The position numbers were made by a program, and so were the translations under genes. 64,000 nt of DNA from Aquilaria yunnanensis (lineage: Eukaryota; Streptophyta; Magnoliopsida; Malvales; Thymelaeaceae), in contig CM077596.1 of NCBI GenBank assembly GCA_039654915.1, positions 1,674,001-1,738,000 on the forward strand, in the 5' to 3' direction. The notes under the pieces are model-generated. The model did no database searches. It worked only from the letters and a program-made list of their open reading frames with translations, and had not been told where the DNA came from. Positions within the stretch are counted from its first letter, which is position 1. Every line of letters begins with the position of its first letter. Below, piece by piece: positions 35,192-45,900 of the stretch.

Positions 35192-36478
35192 ATGGATCTA
35201 GATCTGAATGTTTCTCCTGCTCTGTCGTCCGACGTTATTTGCTCTGTTAACTTAGGTACGAACGTTATTTGGATTGCCTTTTCATGTTTGATATTTATTT
35301 GTGTTTTTTAATGTTTTCTAAATGTTTGCCTCAGTTTCTGGTGATTTAGGTTGTGGATTAGATGTTCGGTCTTTGATATCTGCTGTTGAGGGATCTGATT
35401 TGGGTGCATTGTCCAATTCTCTGGCGATTTCATGCGGTATTCATGTTGAAGGTACATGTTATTTTGTATATTTGTATTTGTTCTTTTTAAGAATACTGTT
35501 TGTTCTTTCTAATAATACTGTTTGTTCTTGACTATTTTAGACATTGTTATTTTTTTGTTTTTTATATTGGTTTTATATATATGCTTTTTGGTCTGGGGCA
35601 TTTGCTTTTTATGAGTTAGCCTTCATTTTTTTATGGTTCACAGTCTGTTGTCTTCACGGAACTGATGTTTTGGGCTTTTATGTTCTTTTCTTAATTAGTA
35701 TTTGTACCTTTCTACAGAACTGTTTGTACCTTTGTGTTTTAGACCTTGTTCTTTTATGCTACATAGTTTGTTCTTTTAAAAATGCATATGTTCTTTTATG
35801 TGTTAGACTTTTTTGTTTTTGCATGTTGTATATGCTCTTATAATGGAACTGCATGTAGGTTATTCTGAAGATGATGGATTTGAATGGATTGATATGACTA
35901 GTATGGAGTTTGGCGGTGAGAATCAAGCATATGAGTATTACAGGAAGCATGGTCTTAGCCATGGTTTTGATGTAAGGAAGACTAGGCTCCGTCGTCGGGT
36001 AGATGGTTCTTGTTGTGGAAGGGAGTTTTGCTGTTCTTGTGCTGGTGAAAAACATAGTTCTGTGATTGATGGGAGTCATGAAAGAGCCAGTTTTCGTTCT
36101 AATTGCAGGGCATTTGTGAGGTTTAAAATTGATATGAGTGGTACTTGGAAGTGTGATAGACATGATAGGCAGCATAGTCATCCATTTGTTCCACAACATC
36201 AGACTCATTTTTTGCATGCTGCGAGGCATATAGATGATAGTAAGAAGAATATGTTGATGTCTTTCATGCAAATTGGTATTCGAGCTATAGATGCATTCAG
36301 GATAATGTACCAAGAATGTGGAGGTATTGAGTCTGTTGGGTTTACGAAGAGGGATTTATACAATTTTTTTACTCGTGAAAAGTCAATTCAGATTGGGAGT
36401 GCTGATGCGCAGTCATTGCTTGATTATTTGCATAAGCTCATGAACTTGCAATGCAGAGCACCTCGGTGTAACAGATGA
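35192..36478 (+). CDS. FAR1-type DNA-binding protein lacking transposase domain
   Basis: Three exons, 35192-35255, 35335-35451 and 35859-36478, join in frame with GT-AG borders and encode 266 residues. The N-terminus MDLDLNVSP contains DLNVSP, which matches the EAR repression motif DLNxxP. Residues about 75-180 are the FAR1 DNA-binding domain, a WRKY-GCM1-type zinc finger (ENQAYEYYRKHGLSHGFDVR, FCCSCAGEK, CRAFVRFKI, CDRHDRQHSH). Next comes the FAR1-typical linker (IGIRAIDAFRIMYQECGG, FTKRDLYNFFTREK). The frame stops where a MULE transposase would begin, so the transposase and SWIM domains are missing. It may be a non-autonomous element's gene, or a truncated regulator that binds without cutting. 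I do not know if it is expressed. Confidence 0.75.
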
Positions 36479-36489
36479 CCTGCAAACAA

Positions 36490-37470
36490 TGAAAAAAAAA
36501 AAGAACAAACACTTGAGTACAAAAGAACCAACAATACCTTCTAAAGGAACAAACAGGCACTTCTAAAAGAACAAACAACCAAAGGAACAAACAGGCCAGT
36601 TGTAAGCAAAAAAGAACCAACAATGCCTTCTAAAGGAACAAACAGCCAGTTCTAAAAGAACGAAAACACAAAAGAAAAAACATGCCTGTTGTAAGCACAA
36701 AAGAACCAACAATGCCTTCCAAAGGAACAAACAGGCAGTTCTAACAGAACAAACACACAAAAAAAAAAAAAACAGGCCTGTTGTAAGCACAAAAGAACCA
36801 ACAATGCCTTCCAAAGGAACAAACAGGCAGTTCTAAAAGAACAAACACACCAAAGTACAAACAGGGATGCTATAAGCACAAAAGAACCAACAATGGCTTC
36901 TAATGGAACAAACAGGCACTTCTAACAGAACAAACACACAAAAACAAAAAAACATGCCTGTTGTAAGCACAAAAGAACCAACAATGTCTTCTAAAGGAAC
37001 AAACAGCCAGTTCTAAAAGAACAAACAACCCTGTTGGAAGCACAAAAGAACCAACAATGCCTTCTAAAGGAACAAACAACCAGTTCTAAAAGAACAAACA
37101 CACAAAAGAACCAAGAATGCATTCTAAAGGAACAAACAGGCACTTCTAAAAGAACAAACACACAAAAGAAAATACAGGCCTGTTGCAAGCACAAAAGAAC
37201 CAACAATGCCTTCCAAAGGAACAAACAGGCAGTTCTAAAAGAACAAACACACCAAAGAAACAACAACCCTGTTGTAAGCACAAAAGAACCAACAATGCCT
37301 TCAAAAGGAACAAACAATCAGTTCTAAAAGAACAAACAATCAGTTCTAAAAGAACATACAGGCCTGTTGCAAGCACAAAAGAACTAAGAATGCCTTCCAA
37401 AGGAACAAACAGGCACTTCAAAAAGGACAAACACACAAAAGAACAAACAGGCACTTTAAGAAAACACGAG
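36490..37470. repeat. Tandem array, about 11 copies of a ~90-bp unit
   Basis: AAAAGAACCA-type unit starts lie at about 36521, 36609, 36699, 36791, 36880, 36971, 37043, 37103, 37192, 37282 and 37377 (the last reads GAACTA), giving spacings of mostly 88-95 bp with two shorter units. Each unit has GAACAAACA words, CAGTTCTAAAAG and usually a CCTGTTGTAAGC segment. The long minus-strand frames (Cys/Phe/Leu-rich) are by-products of the repeat. Confidence 0.92.
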
Positions 37471-37559
37471 ATCTAAGACGCACAAACCTCCTCAAAAGAA
37501 CAAACACATTCACATTTGAAGAACATAGAGGAACATACGGATACCGTGAAAAAAACAAA

Positions 37560-38100
37560 AAAGAGAGATACCTTTGATTCTTGATTTCTTTTGACTTCTT
37601 TCCAATTTTTTTACTCCTCGTAGATTCTTGTAGTTCGTCTTTTGCAGCCGGTCTGATTTTCTTTTGTTTTTCTTGTTCCTCTTGTTCAGAAGCTTTTCTC
37701 TTTTTTGTCGCTCTGATTATCGACTTTCTGCAGGGATTACAAGGATTACATACGTTTATGGTGCGAAAGAACGACAAACAATGGAAGATGCAACAGGTTA
37801 GATGTACTTACAGTTGCTCACTAAGCGTTTCTTCTTCCTGCGATGTCATCGTCGTTGTTTATCGTCGGCTTGTTTTCTCTCCGGCGTTTGAACGGAAAAC
37901 CGAGTGTTGTGGCTGAATGGAACAGTATGCAACGATTCGTCGACGACGGAACAGACGGAACAGAAGCTTCTCGGAGAAGTTGAAATGTATCGGTTTTCGC
38001 GCTCAGATATTTATTGGATGGCATGAGATGTAATTTCCAGAGATTTGGACCTGGTGGCACGCCCGTAATTTCATAGAAATTGTAGCGCGTCTGCCGAATG
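37560..38100. other. Unassigned right part of the FAR1 unit
   Basis: On the minus strand, 37727-37573 reads as a Lys/Glu-rich basic stretch (RATKKRKASEQEEQEK) between a good acceptor (CCTGCAG) and a donor (AAAG/GTATCT), so it could be an internal exon of a reverse-facing gene. No partner exon was recognised. Confidence 0.3.
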
Positions 38101-38190
38101 TTAGTTTCTAATAGATATGGGTTGAAGTGACAATAGTAATATAGTAGAAGGTAGGCTTATGACATAAGCCAGGCTTATGCAATCAGTACT

Positions 38191-41100
38191 AAAAAAAAAA
38201 CAGAGTTACACGTTTTGTCCTACCAGGCGGATGCAAGAACTCCCCTCCCTATAATTGTACAATAGTTGGTCCTAAAATTTTCTTTTGTGATTGATAAAAA
38301 GAAAAAAACAAAAAACAAATCATAGTAACAGTCTACCATCAAATTTTTGAAATTATAATTTAAATTATTTTATAACTATCTTTTAATAAATCTAAATTGT
38401 ATAATGATTTTTGTAACAGCTAATAAACTATTTAAATTATTATTTATTTTCTTTGTAAAATGAATTTTTGTTTGGTAACTATCTTTAAGTAAATTTAAGA
38501 TTGATTGTTTATATGATCATAAAGTCATATAACTCATTTAAAAAATATAAAATTTTTATGAATGAAACAGAAAATTTGCGAAATGTTTCTGACCAAACAG
38601 GTCTTCTCCCCTTTTTCTTTATTCTTTTTGTAATAGTCAATTATGAGAGGCTTTTGTTTTTTGCGGATACTAGCTAGCTAGTTTAAGAGAAAGATCGAGT
38701 GGTGGTGTGAATACCATTATTGTCTTTGTTGGTATTATGGGCCAGATTTTGAATTTTTGTCTCATAATAATGGAAAAGTAAAAAAGAGGGTTAGGTTTAG
38801 AAACTTTTCTGAACATAAGGACAAAGAAAAATGGGAACGCATATGTTTGTTTTGCCGGCTGGGCGTTGATGACATGGATGGGTTAGAATTCTTGTTGGCG
38901 TTAGAGTTCTTGTTGGCAACGACATTTTTATTACTGTTTCGTGCAAGGAACGTGTGGTTAGAGAAAAGCATTCAAGAAATCGGTGACATTGAAAGCAAAA
39001 ATATAAGTTGCTTACGAAACAAAGATCGGTCATCTGTGCCTTCGTCCAAAACCACCAAGATCTGTCATTTGCCCGCCGCTCCGCCGACTTGGTTAAGGTG
39101 ACACAAGATAATGTCTAGAGTTCAATTTTCAGATGTTCTTGAGTTTCCCTCCTCTTTCTTTTATAGAATGCTCTCTTTGTCCCACTTTGATTGAAACATT
39201 TGACCTTACCCAATTTGGCCCTCGCCTTCAACTCCGTCTCGCTGCTGTTGCTGCCGGTGGCTCCATAATCGTTGAAGGACAACACATCTTTGCCTTTTGC
39301 TCTACACCAGCCAACCGACATCGTTCCCTTGTCTCTGCCGCCCAATTGACCTTGATCTTCACCGATGTCACCCAATCACCACTTAGATGGGTGCAACAGA
39401 GACGAGAGATGTCATATAAGGTCTAAAGCTGTTCCGGAGATATGAGGATTTTGTTGAAATGGGGTGCAAGAAAGATGAGAGATGAAATGGGTCATGATTT
39501 TGTTGAAATGAATGTTAATGAGATGAGGGATGAGGGATGCACGCAATCAAGAAGATGGAGAGAAGAACGTGTGAAAGGTAAGAGTAAAATAGGAAATTAA
39601 GCATAAAAGAGTTGCTAAAAAAGAAGTGTTTCATTCTTTTTTGTACAGCTCTATACATATAAAAAAATGTTTCTGTGTACAAAGAAAAAAAAAAAAGCTA
39701 TCAACTATCTCATTCATTTGAAGTCTCTCATTTGCCGTCTCCCTCACCCCCATCTGTCATTTTTTACCAGATTTAGATTTTGGCTTAGATTTTGTTGATT
39801 CTTTTTCATTTCTTTTATTGCTTGACTGACTTTAACCGACATTATCTATCAGATTTTGTAATAGATACAATCTCCTTTAAATTCTGGTTTTCACGAACAA
39901 TTTGAGACTTTCACATGATAGATCTTCAATTTGAGGTGGACAACAATGAATCTATAATTTCCCTTTTCCCTTGGGTTGGTAGATTTTCAATTTGAGGCGG
40001 ACAATAATGAATCTATAATTTTCCTTAGATTCATTGGAAGCTTGACTCTACTGGAGTATGCCGATATTTCGCATCAAATGAAGGCAATCTCATATAATAA
40101 AGTTAGTTTTTATTTTTTATTTTTATTTATATTCAGAAGCATCATACAAGTTTACAATTAGAGGTATACTATTAATTAGAGAAATGAGTCTGCTAGCTTT
40201 TTCGAGACTAAAATGACAATAAAACAAGCTTTTGTATAACATATTAGAGAAAGTGGAGAGGTTAGGATTTGAATCTTAGACCTCCCTCATATCCCACAGA
40301 GTCTTTAGCCATTACGCCAAATGGTTGGGGATAGTCTTTACTTTTTTTAGGTTATATAGGCAGTCTTTTTGTTTTTATGCTTAGTCTTTTTTAGGTATTT
40401 GATGCCTAATTGCTTCCAGCGCTGTCTGGTTATTGTCAGTTTGATCTAGACTTCTAGACTTTTGTTGCCGTTATTGATAAGTTCTCAACTCCATATTTGT
40501 TTTAATATACATAAAAGGTTCAGTTTGATCAAATTTATTCGTTTCATTCATTGTCACAGGAATTAGTAACCTTTTAGTTACCAATTTTATGTTCTTATTA
40601 TCTTTTAGTCTTATGATGTTATTGGTTTATAGATGGCATTTAACTCACTTAGAACGAAACATCTTTTATTAAAAAAAAAAAAGAAAAAAAAAACAAAAAT
40701 CCGTCATCGGTTGGTGTATATATACGGTTTAATTTATCTATTTTAGATACCTATTGCTAGGCATATATATGAGGTGCTATAGACTTGAAAAGGAAAAAGT
40801 TTGCAATACCTTTATCATCTTTTTTTCTACCAAAAAATTATGCAATTTCTTCCTATCCATCATCCTAAGCATAGAATTAAGTACTGTAGTATATAGCGCG
40901 GTATATCGCTTACCTATGTGATACAAATATTTTTACACTTTGTCATTTTATCGCTTGATATATGGCAGTATATTGTTGTATTTTACTTTATTTTGCATAC
41001 TGCTCATTTTTGTGTACATTTTGTCCAAAAACCTCGATATGATGCAAATACGCGATATTTTATTTTTCACGGATGTTTGTGAGATATTTTTTTTGTCATT

Positions 41101-42845
41101 TTACATCAAAATATCATAAAATATATATAACATTAAAATATAATTAATATACATATTATAAAATAAATATTTACTTTTATTCTTTTGATTACTTTTCTTT
41201 GTTAACATAAAAATTTAATAGTTACTTTGAGCCACATAAGAACTCAATGTGGTATTCGAAAATGTATTGATATTATTAAAATATTAATTTTTCCTCTTAT
41301 ATCAATAAATTAGTTTCTTCATGAATATTATTTATTTTCTCTATATATAACAATTTTTTGATTAAGGAAATACCTTCTATCATATATATTTTATTTATAT
41401 TTAAAAAATTATAATGAGAAAAATTAGAATACATATAAAATGTACAAAAAAATTATTGAATTTATATCATCTGAAAATAATATTCTAACATTTATTTTTT
41501 TATGAAAACGGTAATGATATATGGTGAAATATACCGTAAAAATTTAGGATACGATATACATAACAGTAATAATATTTAATACCTTCATCCCAAGCATATG
41601 CAAACTGCAGCAGCCAACACATCTCGCCCTTCCTCGTCATTTTCATCGTCCAAAGTCCAAACTACGCTAGTGTTAGTTGCCAAGATAAGATTCTTTATTA
41701 TTTCAGTTTTTGACAATTAGTGATGAAGTATAGTTGATGCTGTTGTTTAAAATAGATTATAACATCAATGAAAACGACTTTTTAACTTTTCTAATATTCA
41801 CTCATAATTTTATATACCATATGAAGCGAAGTGCAAATAAATTGCTCCCCATTTAAATTAGATATTGAGAAGAGCCTCGTGAATAAAAATAAATAAATTT
41901 TGGGAGAGCTTTCTATCTAAATGGGATCTAACGAGGCTTAACTTTAAATTAATTGGAATCTAGTATGATTTGAACAATTAATTGGATTTTAACAGTTAAC
42001 ATGGTCAGTCATATTAGTAAAAGTGAGAACTTTTAGTTTTAACTGACAAAACTCTTTAAAAAAAAGTCACTATTGTTTGTAATCCAGTCGAAATTGATGA
42101 TTTTTATTTTTTTTTAAATACACCACTCATATTATTTATGTTCACCAAATTGGCCACTTATGTCTTCTCTTTTATATTTAGTTCAAGTTTTCTTGTTTAT
42201 GAAGTGAACAATTAATACTACTAGTTTGGTTGCTCAATCGTTATTAATGCAAATCAAAACGACAGGTGGAATGAAGATGTCAACTAAAATTAAGAAATGA
42301 ACATATGATTACTGTGTGTTGGTACAAATGCCCAACACCAGTGAGGAATGAGTATTGAACTTTACAGCTTGCCACTTGAGTTTTCATGATTAGGTTCGTT
42401 AAAATATAAGGAGCATTAGTTGTTTAATTATATGATTTAGCACGTTAATGATGATTAAAAAATTAGAGCAATACTAAACGCACTACAACTTCAACAACTT
42501 GCTGATTATTGTTGGTTGTTAGAAAAGAAAAACTTTTTTGTCTTAAAATTTTGAATTTTTTTCTATGTTACTCAATATTTTTCTCCTATTAATTGGTGTC
42601 TATACACTTAAAAAAAAAAAACAAAACAAAGCAATACTCAGAAACAGAAAGATTTACCAAGTAAGTTCAAATTCAAGATGTCAAAGGTGACACAATTATG
42701 CACAAACCGGTGCTAAAAATTAAAAAATCCCAATTTTATCTGGCTCTCAGTTGTTGGTTCTTGTTGGTTTGTTAATAAAAAGGCCAAAAAGTCAGCCGGC
42801 ATTTTTCTTTCTTTTTTTTTATTTTTTCATGTCGATGGATCTGCA
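38191..42845. other. Intergenic AT-rich DNA
   Basis: No supported gene. Open frames at about 38757-39101 (+) and 39115-39375 (-) are not recognisable. A ~47-bp block is duplicated at 39919 and 39980 (period 61 bp). 41.0-41.6 kb is nearly pure AT. Confidence 0.45.
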
Positions 42846-42850
42846 GGCTA

Positions 42851-42860
42851 ATTATAAAAG
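42851..42860 (+). promoter_or_regulatory. TATA box of the aldehyde dehydrogenase gene
   Basis: ATTATAAAAG lies 69-78 bp before the ATG at 42929. Confidence 0.6.
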
Positions 42861-42928
42861 ACGAGAAATGTGAGGAAGGCATTCGAAATCAAACTCCCAC
42901 AAAACGACATAGACTGAGAGAGAGGAAG

Positions 42929-45900
42929 ATGGCGACAACAAGAGACAGCAGAAGAGCAAACTCAGAGGCAAAGGCAGCGGATGATGTGAAGATACCTGAA
43001 ATTAAGTTCACCAAGCTCTTCATCAATGGCGATTTTGCCGATTCTGTTTCAGGTCCTTCGCCAATTTCTTGCTCTCTCTCTCTGAACCTCTGTTTTTTTT
43101 TTCCTTTATCAATGGCGATCTTGTAACGAATGGCAGGGAAAACGTTTGAGACGATTGACCCGAGAAGCGGAGAGGTGATAGCAAGAGTTGCAGAGGGAGA
43201 CGAAGAAGATGTTGATTTGGCCGTCAGAGCTGCCCGTCAAGCTTTTGATCATGGCCCTTGGCCTCGCCTACCTGGCTTTGTAAGTCTACTTCCTTCTTTC
43301 TTCTTTTTCTTAATTTGCTTGATTTTTATGGCTGTTTAACATCTGTGTTTGGAAAAAACTATTTAATAATTTTTGTGATTTTAATTTTTATTATTAATAA
43401 ATTATTCGAAACCCAAAACCAATTTCAAAAGCTCTTTTCAGATCGGGGTTGTTACCCTTAATAGTTCACTCTTCACTTTCGGTTAAAGTGGCCTTTATAT
43501 TATTTTTTATAGATAATTAAAGTATTTATTTTGATATATACGATATTCAAGATTTAAAATGCGTTAGTTTATTCAAAAAATTTCTGTTAATTTATTTACG
43601 TTACTATGTATAGACTTTTTTGTAATCTAGCATCCTTTCTTTTTGGATTTTTTCAAATGGTAACTTTTCAATTCCAAAATCGGTTTTTGTAAGCGGTTCC
43701 GGGGATTTGGGATTATCGAATTGTTTACGTGGTTCCTGCCAGGAGTTGCATTGATGCACCGGCGTTTGAACTTTGAACCGACAAAAAGAAAAAGTAAAAA
43801 CTCCTTAAATTTGTAAACAGTAGATAATTTTAAATTCCAAAAAGGGATAATTATAATTTATCTTTAAGGTTTAGATGAAATTATATTTTACCATTTTATT
43901 TCAAAAATATACACTTTGTCTTTGTCTTTTTAAATAGAGTCTAACAACCATTTCTAAAATATTGATTTAGACTATAAGGCACTTATCTTTAAGTAATTTC
44001 AATCTGTATAATTTTTTTTACAGTTAATTGATATTTAAAAAATATTATTTTAAATTTATATTAAAAAATTGATAATTTAAAATATTAATTAACTATAAAA
44101 GATATCATATAAACTAAAATTATTAGAAAATAACCATTATAATGTTTAAATTAAAATTTTAAAAATTACCATTATATTGTATTAAAAGGATATGAGTGTA
44201 TATTTCTGAAATAAAAAGAAACGGAAATGATTCTTTCCATGCACTTGCAGCTCGCTAATCTACGCAGGCCAGGGTTAAAGTTAAACTGCGTCTGTGTTTT
44301 ATCTCTCTTACTTGTATTGTGCTATTTTCGGCTTAATGCATTCCTATTCCCCAGAGAGTAATGAAAGAAGACCATTAGAAAAAGCATAAGGCTATGTCGA
44401 CTCGCACGTTGTGGCATCTATTTTTTTTTTATAATAAATTTAGCATTAAAAAGAAATCTGAATTGTAAATAATTAAATAATTTCACTTATAAATTTATAT
44501 TAATTAATTAAAATTATATTTTATTTTAATTTTAAACTTGATGTTATGTTCTTATCATTAAAATAAATAGTTATAATCACCCCATAAAATTGTTAAAAGT
44601 AACATCATACGTGCTTTGAAACTGTGAATATTTTTTGTCATAAAAAGAAATGATTCACTAAAAAAATTCATCTCTTATTAACTCATATTCTAATTCTTAC
44701 CATTGTGAAGGAATTTATTTAGAATAACTTAGTTTCAACTTTAATAATTATAGACTAGATTGCTTTATCAAGTCATAGAGCTTTGGAAGTAAATGACTCA
44801 ATCTACGAAACTCAATCACCGGTGACGAAAAGATATGAACAAAACACAAAATTGTGTTTTATTTATGTTAATAAATGAATAATTTACTTATTAACCATTA
44901 ACTTAATAAAGTAAAAAGAAAATAAAAGAAATAAATTGACCAAAGCTAAATCAATCAGAGTCATGCCAAAAATGGACAAATCATAACCAACAAAAATAGT
45001 TTGGGGACCAAAGAGAGAAAATGGAAAAATTTTACGTATTAAGGGTATAATGTTTTACTTAATAAAAGTTAAAAAAATAGAAAAATGTTTTATTAAAAAA
45101 AAACCATGATGATCAATATTTTACTTTAGAAGATAGTACCTAAAAAACCAAAAAAAAATTGGGGACTAAGATAACAAATAAAAAGACTATAGTTAAGTAC
45201 ATTGAGGGACCAAAATGCAAGATAGGTTCAGCTTAGGGACTAAGATGGGAAATAGAAATAATTCATGAGCTAGAATGTGTTTTCACCCAAAAAGAAACAT
45301 AAAACAAAACAAAAATGAGAAAATAATGATATAGGCCCTCAAAAAGCTATCGTCTTTTAAGAAAATTGACCAAGCTTCTAAAAGAAGCAACAGTCTCCAA
45401 AAAAAAAGTGTAAATTACAAAAGGCCCCTCAATTTTTAAGAACGTGAACTTTACCTCCTACTTCTTTTATAGTGTCTGAAAACTACTTCTAAAACCCTAA
45501 ATTAAATTATATGATAACCATGTTCCAGTAATTTTAAAATTTTTGATATTTTTTTATAGCTTACCGACCTTTAAAAAATACTGATATGCATTTACAGAAA
45601 GAAAAATACATTTACAGAAAGGAAAAACTGGTGATTTAAAATACTTATTGACTATAAAAAATATTAGAAAGATCGATATTACTAGAAGATGACTATCGTA
45701 TAGTTTGAATTACAGTTTTAGAAATTGTTATCAGACAGTATAATAAACTTAAGGCAAAGTGTAGGTTTTCAAAAGTAAATGAACAACTGTAGGTTATGAT
45801 AAACCTCAAGGGATAATTATAACTTTTCCATAAAAAAAAAAAGAGAAAAAAAAAAAAAGAAGAAGATGAGACGATGCACATAGCCCCCAAAGCTGAATAG

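Larger units (their letters stand above)
34790..38190 (+). mobile_element. FAR1-containing MULE-like unit with tandem array
   Basis: The unit holds a FAR1-domain gene, a ~90-bp tandem array and AT-rich ends. The only candidate terminal repeat is GCCTGGCTTAT at 34818-34828, matched in reverse near 38165; a second GGCTTATTTACATCC copy lies at about 34853. The boundaries are inferred and could be off by tens of bases. Both flanks end in A-runs, so a target duplication cannot be proven. FAR1 proteins derive from MULE transposases, which supports the assignment. Confidence 0.5.

Noticed and set aside
35759..36313. 184-codon minus-strand frame
   Set aside because: It is antisense to the FAR1 exon, whose protein domain is clear on the plus strand.
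36563..37454. Several minus-strand open frames rich in Cys, Phe and Leu
   Set aside because: They are read-throughs of the ~90-bp tandem array with no start context or recognised domain.
36490..37470. Regularly spaced repeat array resembling a CRISPR
   Set aside because: The units are contiguous diverged tandem copies without unique spacers, the host is a plant, and no cas genes are present.
39115..39375. 86-codon minus-strand frame
   Set aside because: No recognisable domain, and no supporting promoter or splice pattern.
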